From Ehretia macrophylla (Eukaryota; Streptophyta; Magnoliopsida; Boraginales; Ehretiaceae), in the NCBI GenBank assembly GCA_037974665.1, contig CM075767.1:30591498-30655497 (forward strand): DNA of 64,000 nucleotides, written 5' to 3'. This document shows positions 12,275-24,116 of this stretch, one piece after another (the first letter of the stretch is position 1; each line of letters opens with the position of its first letter). Both the position numbers and the translations under genes were made by a program. The notes below the pieces were generated by a model. The model saw nothing but the letters and a program-made list of their open reading frames with translations. It made no database searches and was not told the DNA's origin.

Positions 12275-12833
12275 CTTTTTCAATTTTTTTTGCTCCGGTT
12301 AGGGCTGCCAAGATACTTTATCCACCAGATTTCTATTATCGAATCCCACAGCACCTTGGGCAAGACAACTTCGCTTCACGTGGAGGCTGGGCCAGCAAAC
12401 TGAGGGCGTAGGGCTTGTGACCAGGTTTCCTTCGCTCCGGTGGCCATAACTTTTGATCCGTATGGAGTTACACGGCGCACAACATACCGTTGGAAAGCTC
12501 TCCGAGAGCTCTACGACACGGGCAGCCAGCTTGTTGGCTATGCCCTTTTTTGGAGTCCAAAATCGAACGTTTTCATTAGTTAAGGGCCACTTTTATTTTT
12601 TAGCTCTATTTTTCTTTCCCGGATCGTACGTCGTGAGCTGTTAAAAGGACGACAACCTTACTCATGGGACATTAGAGGGCCCTACAACTCGTCGATATCT
12701 CATCATGCGAGGATGCTAGGTTGTTGAAGCGGATGGGTTGTCGTTAAGCCCATTGGGCCTTCTGAATGGGCCATTTCTCTAGGCTGGAACTGCGAACCGT
12801 TAACACATAAAGGAATTGGGCCCTCAACCTGAC

Positions 12834-12952
12834 GGGTGCGATCATACCAGCTCTAATGCACCGGATCCCATCAGAACTCCGAAGTTAAGCGTGCTTGGGT
12901 GAGAGCAGTACTAGGATGGGTGACCCCTTGGGAAGTCCTCGTGTTGCGTCCC
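12834..12952 (+). rRNA. 5S rRNA, copy 20
   Basis: Changes: A19T, C67T, T73C, C95T, A115G, C116T. A19T, T73C and the altered 3' arm tie it to copy 17. The leader reads GGAATTGGG instead of GGAATTGTG. Confidence 0.91.
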
Positions 12953-13511
12953 CTTTTTCAATTTTTTTTTCCTCCGGTTAGGGTTGCCTAGATACTTTAT
13001 CCGCCACATTTCTATTATCGAATCCCACGGCACGTTGGGCAAGACAACTTCGCTTCACGTGGAGGCTGGGCCCACAAACCGAGGGCGTAGGGCTTGTGAC
13101 TAGGTCTTCGTCGCTCCGGTGCCTATAACTTTTGATCTGTATAGAGTTACGCGGCGCACAGAATACCGTTGGAAAGCTCTTTGAGAGCTCTACGACGGGG
13201 GTAGCCAGCTTGCTCACTGTGCCCTTTTTGGAGCCCAAAATCGAACGTTTTCATCAGTTTTGGGCCACTTTTCAAATTTTGCTCTGTTATTCCGTCCCGT
13301 ATCGTACGTCGTGAGCTGTTAAAAGGACGACAACCTTACTCGCGGGACATTAGAGGGCCCTACAACGCGTTGATATCTCGTCTTGCGAGGATGCTGGGTT
13401 GTTGAAGTGGATGGGTTGTCGTTAAGCCCATTGGGCCTTCTGAATGGGCCATCTCTCTAAGCTGGGACTATGAACCGTTAACACATAAAGGAATTTTGCG
13501 ATCAACATGAC

Positions 13512-13630
13512 GGGTGCGATCATACCAGCACTAATGCACTGGATCCCATCAGAACTCCGAAGTTAAGCGCGCTTGGGCGAGAGTAGTACTGGGATGGGTG
13601 ACACCCTGGGAAGTCCTATTGTTGCACTCC
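13512..13630 (+). rRNA. 5S rRNA, copy 21
   Basis: Changes: C29T, T59C, A80G, C92A, C107A, G108T, C117T. Two changes fall in box C. Confidence 0.9.
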
Positions 13631-14187
13631 ACTTTTCAATTTTTTTTGCTCCGGTTGCGGTTGCCAAGATACTTTATCCACCACATTTCTATTATCAAAT
13701 CCCACGGCACCTTGGGCAAGACAACTTCGCTTCACGTGGAGGCTGGGCCAGCAAACCGAGGGCGTAGGGCTTCTGACCAGGTCTCCTTCGCTCTGGTGCC
13801 CATAACTTTTGATCCGTAAGGAGTTACGCGGCGCACAACATACAGTTGGAAAGCTCTCCGAGAGCTCTACGACAGGGGTAGCAAGCTTGCTCGCTGTGCC
13901 GTTTTTGGAGCCCAAAAGCGAACGTTTCATCAGTTTCGGGCAACTTTTCTAATTTTGCTCTGTTTTTCCATTTCAGATCGTACGTCGTGAGCTGTTAAAA
14001 GGACGACAAACTTACTCGCGGGATATTAAAGGGCCCTACAACGTGTCGATATCACGTCTTGCGAGGATGCTGCGTTGTTGAAGCAGATGGGTTGTTGTTA
14101 AGCCCATTGGGGCTTCTGAATGGGCCATCTCTCTAGGCTGGGACTGTTAACCGTTAGCACATAAAGGAATTGTGCCCTCAACATGAT

Positions 14188-14306
14188 GGGTGCGATCATA
14201 CCAGCACTAATGCACCGGATCCCATCAGAACTCTGAAGTTAAGCGTGCTTGGGCGATAGTAGTACTAGGATGGGTGATCCCCTAGGAAGTCCTCGTGTTG
14301 CACCCC
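14188..14306 (+). rRNA. 5S rRNA, copy 22
   Basis: Changes: C47T, G70T, C91T, G97A; -1 base T. Box A is intact. Confidence 0.92.
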
Positions 14307-14864
14307 CCTTTTCAATTTTTTTTCCTCCTGTTAGGGTTGCCAAAATACTTTATCCACCATATTTCTATTATCGAATCCCACGGCTCCTTGGGCAAGACAA
14401 CTTCGCTTCACGTAGAGCCTAGGCCCACAAACCGAGGGCGTAGGGCTTGTGACCAGTTCTCCGTCGCTCCGATGCCCATAACTTTTGATCCGTAAGGAGT
14501 TACGTGGTGCACAACATACCGTTGGAAAGCTCTCCAGGAGCTCTACGACGGGGGCAGTAAGCTTGCTCGCCTTTCCCTTTTTGGAGCCCAAAATCGAATG
14601 TTTTCATCAGTTTCAAGCCACTTTTCTGATTTAGCTCTATTTTTTCATCCCGGATCGTACGTCGCGAGCTGTTAAAAGGACGACAACCTCACTCACAGGA
14701 CATTAGAGGACCCTACAACGCGTCGATATCTCGTCTTGCGAAGATGCTGGGTTGTTGAAGCGGATGGGTTGTCGTTAAGCCCATTGGGCCTTCTGAATAG
14801 GCTATCTCTCTAGGCTTGAACTGTGAACCGTTAACACATAAAGGAATTGTGCCCTCAACAAAAC

Positions 14865-14983
14865 GGGTGTGATCATACCAGTACTAATGCACCGGATCCC
14901 ATCAGAACTCCGAAGTTAAGCGTGCTTGGGCAAGAGTAGTACTAGGATGGGTGACCCCCTGGGAAGTCCTGGTCTTGCACCCC
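14865..14983 (+). rRNA. 5S rRNA, copy 23
   Basis: Changes: C6T, C18T, G68A, C107G, G110C. The leader just before the gene reads CAAAAC rather than CATGAC. Confidence 0.92.
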
Positions 14984-15541
14984 ACTTTTCAATTTTTTTT
15001 CCTCCGGTTAGGGTTGCCAAGATACTTTATCCACCACATTTCTATTATCAAATCCCACGGCACCTTGGGCAAGACGACTTCGCCTCACGTGGAGGTTGGG
15101 CCCGCAAACTGAGGGCGTAGGGCTTTTGACCAGCTCTTCGTCGCTCCGGTGCCGATAACTTTTGATCTGTATGGAGTTACGCGGCGCACAGCATACCGTT
15201 GGAAAGCTCTCCAAGAGCTCTACAACGGGGGCAGTAAGCTTGCTCACTATGCCCTTTTTGGAGCCCAAAATCAAACGTTTTCATCAGTTTCGGGCCACTT
15301 TTCTGATTTAGCTCTGTTTTTTAGTCCCGGATCATACGTCGCGAGCTGTTAAAAGGACGACAACCTTACTCGCAGGACATTAGAGGACCCTACAAAGCGT
15401 CGATATCTAGTCTTGTGAGGATTCTGGGTTGTTGAAGCGGATGGGTTGTAGTAAAGCACATTGGGCCTTCTGAATGGGCTATCTCTCTAGGCTGGAACTG
15501 TGAACCGTTAACACATAAAGGAATTGTGCCCTCAACATGAC

Positions 15542-15660
15542 GGGTGCGGTCATACCCGCACTAATGCATCGGATCCCATCAGAACTCCGAAGTTAAGCGT
15601 GCTTGGGCGAGAGTAGTACTAGGATGGGTGACCCCCTGGGAAGTCCTCGTGTTGCACCCC
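15542..15660 (+). rRNA. 5S rRNA, copy 24
   Basis: Changes: A8G, A16C, C28T. All three internal promoter elements match the consensus, the -1 base is C and ATAAAGG is present, so this is one of the better candidates for an active copy. Confidence 0.94.
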
Positions 15661-16218
15661 TCTTTTCAATTTTTTTTCCTCCGGTTAGGGTTGCCAAGAT
15701 ACTTTATCCACCACATTTCTATTGTCAAATCCCACGGCACCTTGGGCAAGACAACTTCGCTTCACGAGGAGGCTGGGCCAGCAAACCGAGGGCGTAGGGC
15801 TTGTGACCAGGTCTCATTCGCTCTGCTGCCCATAACTTTTGATTTGTAAGGAGTTACGCGGCGCACAGCATACCGTTGGAAAGCGCTTTGAGAGTTCTAC
15901 GATGAGTACAACTAGCTTGCTCGCTGTGCCCTTTTTGAAGCCCAAATTCGAACATTTTCATCTGTTTCGAGCCACTTTTCTAATTTTGCTCTGTTATTAT
16001 GTCCCGTATTGTACGTCGTGAGCTGTTAAAAGGACAACCACCTTACTCACGGGACATTAGAGGGCCCTACAACGTGTCGATATCTCGTCTTGCGAGGATG
16101 CTGGGTTGTTGAAGCGGGTGGGTTGTCATTAAGCCCATTGGGCCTTCTGATTGGGCCATCTCTCTAGGCTGGGACTGTGAACCGTTGACACATAAAGGAA
16201 TTGTGCGATCAACATGAC

Positions 16219-16337
16219 AGGTGCGATCATACCAGCACTAATGCACCGAATCCCATCAGAACTCCAAAGTTAAGCGTGCTTGGGCGAGAGTAGTACTAGG
16301 ATGGGTGACCCCATGGGAAGTCCTCGTGTTGCACCCC
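16219..16337 (+). rRNA. 5S rRNA, copy 25
   Basis: Begins AGGTGCG (G1A). Other changes: G31A (removes GGATCC), G48A, C95A. Confidence 0.92.
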
Positions 16338-16895
16338 CCTTTTCAATTTTTTTTGCTCCGGTTAGGGTTGCCAAGATACTTTATCCACCCTATTTCTATT
16401 ATCGAATCGTACGGCACCTTGGGCAAGACAACTTCGCTTCACGTGGAGGCTGGGCCAGCAAACCGAGGGCGTAGGGCTTGTGACCAGGTCTCATTCGTTC
16501 TGGTGCCCATAACTTTTGATCCGTAAGGAGTTACGCGGCACACAACATACCGTTGGAAAGCACTCCGAGAGTTCTAGGACGGGGGCAATAAGCTTGCTAG
16601 CTGTACCCTTTTTGGAGCCCAAAATCGAATGTTTTCATCAGTTTCAGGCCACTTTTATTGTTTAGCTCTGTTTTTTTATCCCGGATCGTACGTCGCGAGC
16701 TGTTAAAAGGACGACAACCTTACTCGCAGGACATTAGAGGACCCTATAACGCGTCGATATCTCGTCTTGTGAGGATGCTGGGTTGTTGAAGCGGATGGCT
16801 TGTCGTTAAGCCCATTGGGCCTTCTGAATGGGCGATCTCTCTAGGCTGGAGCTGTGAACCGTTAACACATAATGGAATTGTGCCGTCAACAAGAT

Positions 16896-17014
16896 GGGTG
16901 CGATCATACCAGCACCAATGCACCAGATCCCATCAAAACTCCGAAGTTAAGCTTGCTTGGGCGAGAGTAGTACTAGGATGGCTGACCCCCTGGGAAGTCC
17001 TCGTGTTGCACCCC
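16896..17014 (+). rRNA. 5S rRNA, copy 26
   Basis: Changes: T21C, G30A, G41A, G58T, G87C; -1 base T. G87C alters the core of box C (GGATGGCTGACC). The leader reads ATAATGG. Confidence 0.91.
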
Positions 17015-17573
17015 CCTTTTCAATTTTTTTTCCTTCGGTTAGGGTCGCCAAGATACTTTATCCACCACATTTCTATTATTGAATCCCATGGCAACTTGGG
17101 CAAGACAACTTCGCTTCACGTGGAAGCTGGGCCCGCAAACCGAGGGCGTAGGGCTTGTGACCAGCTCTCCGTCGCTCCGATGCCCATAACTTTTGATCCG
17201 TAAGGAGTTACGCAGTCGCACAGCATACCGTTGGAAAGCTCTTCGAGAACTCTACGACGGGGGCAGTAAGCTTGCTCGCTGTTCCCTTTTTGGAGCCCAA
17301 AATCGAACGTTTTCATCAGTTTCGGGCCACTTTTCTTTTTTAGCTCTTTTTTTACGTCCCGGATCATACGTCGCGAGCTGTTAAATGGACGACAACCTTA
17401 CTCGCAGGATATTAGAGGACCCTACAACGCGTCGATATCTCGTCTTGTGAGGATGCTGGGTTGTTGAAGCGGATGGCTTGTCGTTAAGCCCATTGGGCCT
17501 TCTGAATGGGCGATCTCTCTAGGCTGGAACTGTGAACCGTCAACACATAAAGGAATTGTGCCCTCAACATGAC

Positions 17574-17692
17574 GGATGCGATCATACCAGCACTAATGCA
17601 CCGGATCCCATCAGAACTCCGAAGTTAAGCGTGCTTGGGCGAGAGTAGTACTAGGATGGTTGAATTCCTGGGAAGTCCTCGTGTTGCACCCC
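17574..17692 (+). rRNA. 5S rRNA, copy 27, box C damaged
   Basis: Changes: G3A, G87T, C91A, C92T, C93T. Box C reads GGATGGTTGAATTCCTGG, so TFIIIA binding is probably poor. Box A is perfect. Confidence 0.9.
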
Positions 17693-18250
17693 CCTTTTCA
17701 ATTTTTTTTGCTCCGGTTAGGGTTGCCAAGATACTTTATCCACCACATTTCTGTTATCGAATCACACGGCACCTTGGGAAAGACAACTTCACTTCACGTG
17801 GAGGCTGGGCCAGCAAACCGAGGGCGTAAGGCTTGTGACCAGGTCTCCTTCGCTCCGGTGCCCATAACTTTTGACCCATAAGGAGTTACGCGGCGCACAG
17901 CATACCGTTGGAAAGCTCTTCGAGAGTTCGACGACGAGTACAGATAGCTTGCTCGCTGTGCCCTTTTTGAAGCCCAAATTCAAATGTTTTCATATGTTTC
18001 GGGCCACTTTTCTAATTTTGCTCTGTTATTCCGTCATGTATCGTACGTCGTGAGCTATTAAAAGGATGACAACCTTACTCACGGGACATTAGAGGGCCCT
18101 ACAATGTGTCGATATCTCGTCTTGCGAGGATGCTGGATTGTTGATGCGGATGGGTTGTCGTTAAGCCCATTGCGTGTTCCGAATGGGCCATCTTTGTAGG
18201 CTGGGACTGTAAACCGTTAACACATAAAGGAATTGCGCCCTCAGCATGAC

Positions 18251-18369
18251 GGGTGTGATCATACCAGCACTAATGTACCGGATCCCATTAGAACTCCGAA
18301 GTTAAGCTTGCTTGGGCGAGACTAGTACTAGGATGGGTGACCCCTTGGGAAGTCCTCGTGTTGCACCCC
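18251..18369 (+). rRNA. 5S rRNA, copy 28, haplotype H
   Basis: Changes: C6T, C26T, C39T, G58T, G72C, C95T. First member of the C6T/C39T/G58T/G72C/C95T haplotype, and the first copy in the window with C at 72. Confidence 0.92.
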
Positions 18370-18927
18370 CCTTTTCAATTTTTTTTCCTCCGGTTATGGT
18401 TGACAAGATACTTTATCCACCACATTTCTATTATCAAATCCCAATGCACCTTGGGCCAGACAACTTCGCTTCACGTTGAGACTGGGCCCGCAAACCGAGG
18501 GCGTAGGGCTTGTGACCAGGTCTCCGTCGCTCTGGTGCCCATTACTTTTTATCTGTAAGGGGTTACGCGGCACACTGCAAACCGTTGGAAAGCACTTCGA
18601 GAGCACTATGACAGGCGCAGCAAGCTTGCTCGCTGTGCCTTTTTTGGAGCCCAAAATCGAACGTTTTTATCTTTTTTGGGCCACTTTTCTAGTTTAGTTC
18701 TGTTTTTTCGTTCCGGATCGTAAGTCATGAGCTGTTGAAAGGACGACAAACTTACTCGCGGGACATTAGAGGGCCCTACAACGCGTCGATATCTTGTCTT
18801 ATGAGGATACTGCGTTGTTGAAGCAGATGGGTTGTTGTTAAGCCCATTGGGCCTTCTGAATGGGCCATCTCTCTAGGCTGGGACTTTGAACCGTTAATAG
18901 ATAAAGGAATTGTGCCCTCAACATGAT

Positions 18928-19046
18928 GGGTGCGATCATACCAGCACTAATGCACCGGATCCCAACAGAACTCCGAAGTTAAGCGTGCTTTTGCAAGACT
19001 AGTACTAGGATGGGTGACCACCTAAGAAGTCCTCGTTTTGCACCCC
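18928..19046 (+). rRNA. 5S rRNA, copy 29, degenerate
   Basis: Changes: T38A, G64T, G65T, G68A, G72C, C93A, G97A, G98A, G110T; -1 base T. Both the intermediate element and box C are altered. Confidence 0.88.
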
Positions 19047-19603
19047 CTTTTAGATTTTTTTTCCTCTGGTTAGGGTTGCCAAGATACTTTATCCACCACA
19101 TTTCTATTATCAAATCCCACGGCACCTTGGGCAAGACAACTTCGCTTCACGTGGAAGCTGGGCCCGCAAACCGAGGGCGTAGGGCTTGTGACCAGCTCTC
19201 CGTCGCTCCGGTGCCCATAACTTTTGATCCGTAAGGAGTTATGCGGCGCACAGCATACCGTTGGAAAGTTCTCCGAGGGCTCTACAACGGGGGCAGTAAG
19301 CTTGCTCGTTGTGCCCTTTTTGGAGCCCAAAATCGAACGTTTTCATCAGTTTCGGGCCACTTTTCTAATTTAGCTCTGTTTTTTCATCCCGGATCATACG
19401 TCGCGAGCTGTTAAAAGGACGACAACCTTACTCACAGGACATTAGAGGACCCTACAACGCGTCGATATCTCGTCTTGCGAGGATGCTGGGTTGTTGAAGC
19501 GGATGGGTTGTCGTTAAGCCCATTGGGCCTTCTGAATGGGCTATCTCTCTAGGCTGGAACTGTGAACCGTTAACACATAAAGGAATTGTGCCCTCAACAT
19601 GAC

Positions 19604-19722
19604 GGGTGCGATCATACCAGCACTAATGCACCGGATCCCATCAGAACTCCGAAGTTAAGCGTGCTTGGGCGAGAGCAGTACTAGGATGGGTGACCCCCTC
19701 AGAAGTCCTCGTGTTGCACCCC
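19604..19722 (+). rRNA. 5S rRNA, copy 30
   Basis: Changes: T73C, G97C, G98A. Box A and the intermediate element match the consensus. Confidence 0.93.
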
Positions 19723-20281
19723 ATTTTTCAATTTTTTTTTCCTCCGGTTAGGGTTGCCAAGATACTTTATCCACCACATTTCTATTATAGAATCCTACTG
19801 CACCTTGGGCAAGACGACTTCGCTTCACGTGGAGGCTGGGCCCACAAACCGAGGGCGTAGGGCTTGTGACCAGCTCTCCGTCGCTCCGATGCCGATAACT
19901 TTTGATCTGTATGGAGTTACGCGGCGAACAGCATACCGTTGGAAAGCTATCCAAGAGCTCTACAACGGGGGCAGTAAGCTTGCTCGTTGTGCCCTTTTTG
20001 GAGCCCAAAATCGAACGTTTTCATCAGTTTCGGGCCATTATTCTCATTTAGCTCTGTTTTTCCGTCCCGGATCATACGTCGCGAGCTGTTAAAAGGACGA
20101 CAACCTTACTCGCAGGACATTAGAGGACCCTACAACGCGTCGATATCTCGTCTTGCGAGGATGCTGGGTTGTTGAAGCGGATGGGTTGTCGTTAAGTCCA
20201 TTGGGCCTTCTGAATGGGCTATCTCTCTAGGCTGGAACTGTGAACCGTTAACACATAAAGGAATTGTGCCCTCAACATGAC

Positions 20282-20400
20282 TGGTGCGATCATACCAGCA
20301 CTAATGCACCTGATCACATCAGAACTTCGAAGTTAAGAGTGCTTGGGCGAGACTAGTACTAGGATGGGTGACCCCCTGGGAAGTCCTCGTGTTGCACCCC
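20282..20400 (+). rRNA. 5S rRNA, copy 31
   Basis: Changes: G1T, G30T, C35A, C46T, C57A, G72C. C57A is inside box A. Confidence 0.91.
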
Positions 20401-20958
20401 CCTTTTCAATTTTTTTTCCTTCGGTTTGCGTTGCCAAGATACTTTATCCACCACATTTCTATTATCGAATCCCACGGCACCTTGGGCAAGACAACTTCGC
20501 TTCACGTGGAAGCTAGGCCCGCAAACCGAGGGCGTAGGGCATGTGACCAACTCTCCGTCGCTCCGGTGCCCATAACTTTTGATCCATAAGGAGTTACGCG
20601 GCGCACAGCATACCGTTGGAAAGCTCTCCGAGGGCTCTACGACGGTGGAAGTAAACTTGCTCGTTTTGCCCTTTTAGGAGCCCAAAATCGAACGTTTTTA
20701 TCAGTTTCGGGCCACTTTTCCAATTTAGATATGTTTTTCCGTCTCGGATCATACGTCGCGAGCTGTTAAAAGGACGACAACCTTAATCGCAGGACATTAG
20801 AGGACCCTACAACGCATCGATATCTCGTCTTGCGAAGATGCTGGGTTATTGAAGCGGATGAGTTGTCGTTAAGCCCATTGGGCCTTCTGAATGGGCTATC
20901 TCTCTAGGCTGGAACTGTGAACCGTTAACACATAAAGGAATTGTGCCCTCAACTGGAC

Positions 20959-21077
20959 GGGTGCGATCATAGAAGCACTAATGCACTGGATCCCATCAGA
21001 ACTCCGAAGTTAAGCGTGCTTGGGCGAGAGCAGTACTAGGATGGGTTACCCCTTGGGAAGTCCTCATTTTGCATCCT
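20959..21077 (+). rRNA. 5S rRNA, copy 32, no terminator
   Basis: Changes: C14G, C15A, C29T, T73C, G89T, C95T, G108A, G110T, C116T, C119T. The gene end runs straight into TGGACCGTACGTCGTGAGC, which normally lies about 320 bp downstream. The T-run terminator is missing; the first TTTT downstream is at 21195-21198. The unit is 332 bp. Confidence 0.88.
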
Positions 21078-21290
21078 GGACCGTACGTCGTGAGCTGTAA
21101 AAAGGACGACAACCTTACTCACGGGACATTATAGGGCCCTACAACGCATCGATATCTCGTCTTGCGAGGATGCTGGGTTATTGAAGTGGATGGGTTTTCG
21201 TTAAGCACATTGCACCTTCTGAATGGGCCATCTCTCTAGGCTACGACTGTGAACCGTTAACACATAAAGGAATTGTGCCCTCATCATGAC

Positions 21291-21409
21291 GGGTGCGATG
21301 ATACCAACACTAATCCACCGGATCCCATCAGAACTCCGAAGTTAAGCGTGCTTGGGCGAGACTAGCACTAGGATGGGTGACCCCCTGGGAAGTCCTCGTG
21401 TTGCACCCC
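21291..21409 (+). rRNA. 5S rRNA, copy 33
   Basis: Changes: C10G, G17A, G25C, G72C, T76C. G72C with T76C is shared with copies 37 and 46. The leader has CATCATGAC. Confidence 0.92.
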
Positions 21410-21966
21410 CCTTTTCAATTTTTTTCCTCCGGTTATGGTTGCCAAGATACTTTATCCACCACATTTCTATTATCGAATCCCACGGAACCTAGGGCAAGAC
21501 AACTTCGTTTCCCGTTGAGGCTGGGCCCGCAAACTGAGGGCGTAGGGCTTGTGACCAGCTCTCCGTCGCTCCGGTACCCATAACTTTGGATCCGTAAGGA
21601 GTTACGCGGCGCACAGCATACCGTTGGAAAGCTCCCCGAGAGCTCTACGACGGGGACAACTAATTTGCTAGCATTGCACTTTTTGGAGCCCAAAATTGAA
21701 CGTTTTCATCAGTTTCAGGCCACATTTCTAATTTAGCTCTATTTTTCCGTCCCGGATCGTACGTCATGAGCATTTAAAAGGACAACAACCTTACTCCCAG
21801 GACATTAGCATACCCTACAACGCGTCGATATCTTGTCATGCGAGAATGCTGGGTTGTTGAAGCTGATGGGTTGTCGTTAAGCCCATTGGGCCTTCTGAAT
21901 GGGCTATCTCTCTAGGCTGGAACTGTGAACCGTTAACACATAAAGGAATTATGCCCTCAACATGAT

Positions 21967-22085
21967 GGGTGCGATCATACCAGCACTAATGCTCCGAATC
22001 CCATCAGAACTCCGAAGTTAAGCGTGCTTGGGCGAGACTAGTACTAGGATGGGTGACCCCCTGGGAAGTCCTCGTGTTGCACCCC
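21967..22085 (+). rRNA. 5S rRNA, copy 34
   Basis: Changes: A27T, G31A, G72C; -1 base T. Homologue of copies 38 and 47 in the repeated block. Confidence 0.93.
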
Positions 22086-22643
22086 CCTTTTCAATTTTTT
22101 TTCCTCCGGTTAGGGTTGCCAAGATACTTTATCCACCACATTTCTATTATCGAATCCCACGGCACCTTGGGAAAGACAACTTCGCTTCACGTGGAGGCTG
22201 GGCTCACAAACCGAGGGCGTAGGGCTTGTGACCAGCTCTCCGTCGCTCTGGTGGCCATAACTTTGGATCCGTAAAGAGTTACGCGGCGCACAACATACCG
22301 TTGGAAAGCTCTCCGAGAGCTCTACGACAAGGGCAGTTAGCTTGCTAGCTGTGCCCTTTTTGGAGCTCAAAATCGAATGTTTTCATCAGTTTCGGGCCAA
22401 TTTTCTGATTTAGCTCTGTTTTTCAGTCCTGGATCGTACGTCGTGAGCATTTAAAAGGACGACAACCTTACTCACAGGAAATTAGAGGACCCTACAATGC
22501 GTCGATATCTCGTCTTGCGAGGATGCTGGGTTGTTGAAGCAGATGGGTTGTCATTAAGCCCATTGGGCCATCTGAATGGGCTATCTCTCTAGGCTGGAAC
22601 TGTGAACCGTTAACACATAAAGGAATTGTGCCGTCAACATGTC

Positions 22644-22762
22644 GGGTGCGATCATACCAGTACTAATGCACCGGATCCCATCAGAACTCCGAAGTTAAGC
22701 GTGCTTAGGCGAGAGTAGTATTAGAATGGGTGACCCCCTCGGAAGTCCTCGTGTTGCACCCA
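22644..22762 (+). rRNA. 5S rRNA, copy 35
   Basis: Changes: C18T, G64A, C78T, G82A, G97C. The leader GTCAACATGTC and the spacer pair it with copy 56 at 36848. Confidence 0.92.
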
Positions 22763-23233
22763 CCTTTTCAATTTTTTTTCCTCCGGTTAGGGTTGCCAAG
22801 ATACTTTATCCACCACATTTCTATTATCGAATCCCACTGCACCTTGGGCAAGACAACTTCGCTTCACGTGGAGGCTGAGCCAGCAAACCGAGGGCGTAGG
22901 GCTTGTGACTAGGTCTCCTTCGCTCTGGTGCCCATAACTATTGATCCATAAGAAGTTACGCGGTGCACAGCATACCATTGGAAAGCACTTTGAGAGCTCT
23001 ACGACGGGGGCAGCTAGCTTGGTCGCTGTGCCCTTTTTGGAGTCCAAAATCAAAAAATTTCATCAGTTTTGGGCCACTTTTCTAATTTTACTCTGTTATT
23101 CCGTCCCGTATCGTACGTCGTGAGCTGTTAAAAGGACGACAACCTTACTCACGGGACATTATAGGGCCCTACAACGCGTTGATATCTCGTCCTACGAGGA
23201 TGCTGGGTTGTTGAAGCGGATGGGTTGTCGTTA

Positions 23234-23259
23234 AGCCCATTGGGCCTTCTGAATGGGCC
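23234..23259 (+). promoter_or_regulatory. Inverted repeat with TGGGCY motifs (representative)
   Basis: AGCCCATTGGGCC, CTTCTG spacing, then AATGGGCC, at -87 to -62 of copy 36. It forms GCCCATT/AATGGGC arms of 7 bp around a 10-nt loop and contains three TGGGCC or TGGGCT (reverse) hexamers, the Site II type motif known from plant promoters. It is conserved in most units; some have TTGCGCC in the middle and lose the central copy. Confidence 0.5.
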
Positions 23260-23320
23260 ATCTCTCTAGGCTCAGACTGTGAACCGTTAACACATAAAGG
23301 AATTGTGCGATCAACATGAC

Positions 23321-23439
23321 GGATGCGATCATACCAGCACTAATGCACCGGATCCCATCAGAACTCCGAAGTTAAGCGTGCTTGGGCGAGAGTACTACTA
23401 GGATGGGTGACCCCCTGGGAAGTCCTCGTGTTGTACCCC
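23321..23439 (+). rRNA. 5S rRNA, copy 36
   Basis: Changes: G3A, G75C, C114T. Otherwise consensus, including box A and box C. Confidence 0.93.
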
Positions 23440-23997
23440 CCTTTTCAATTTTTTTTGCTCCGGTTAGGGTTGCCAAGATACTTTATCCACCACATTTCTA
23501 TTATCGAATCCCACGGCACCTTGGGCAAGACAACTTCGCTTCATGTGGATGCTGGGCCAGCAAACCAATGGCGTAGGACTAGTTACTAGGTCTCCTTCGC
23601 TCCGGTGCCCATAACTTTTGATCCGTTAGGAGTTACGCGGCGCACAACATGCCGTTGGAAAGCTCTCTAAGAGCTCTACGATGGGGATAGCTAGTTTGCT
23701 AGCATTGCCCTTTTTGGAGCCCAAAATCAAACGTTTTCATCAGTTTCGGGCCACTTTTCTAGTTTAGCTCTATTTTTCCGTCTCGGATCGTACGTCGTGA
23801 GCATTTAAAAGGACGACAACCTTACTCCCAGGACATTTGCGGACCGTACAACGCGTCGATATCTCATCTTGCGAGGATGCTGGGTTATTGAAGCGAATGG
23901 GTTGTCGTTAAGCACATTGCACCTTCTGAATGGGCCATCTCTCTAGGCTAGGACTGTGAACCGTTAACACATAAAGGAATTGTGCCCTCATCATGAC

Positions 23998-24116
23998 GGG
24001 TGCTGTCATACCAGCACTAATGCACCGGATCCCATCAGAACTCCGAAGTTAAGCGTGCTTGGGCGAGACTAGCACTAGGATGGGTGACCCCCTGGGAAGT
24101 CCTCGTGTTGCACCCC
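23998..24116 (+). rRNA. 5S rRNA, copy 37
   Basis: Changes: G7T, A8G, G72C, T76C. Homologue of copy 46 at an offset of 6091 bp. Confidence 0.93.

Larger units (their letters stand above)
11479..13511 (+). repeat. Three-unit block R, copy b
   Basis: Direct tandem repeat of 9448-11478. The first two units also resemble copies 11-12 (6737-8091). Confidence 0.8.
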
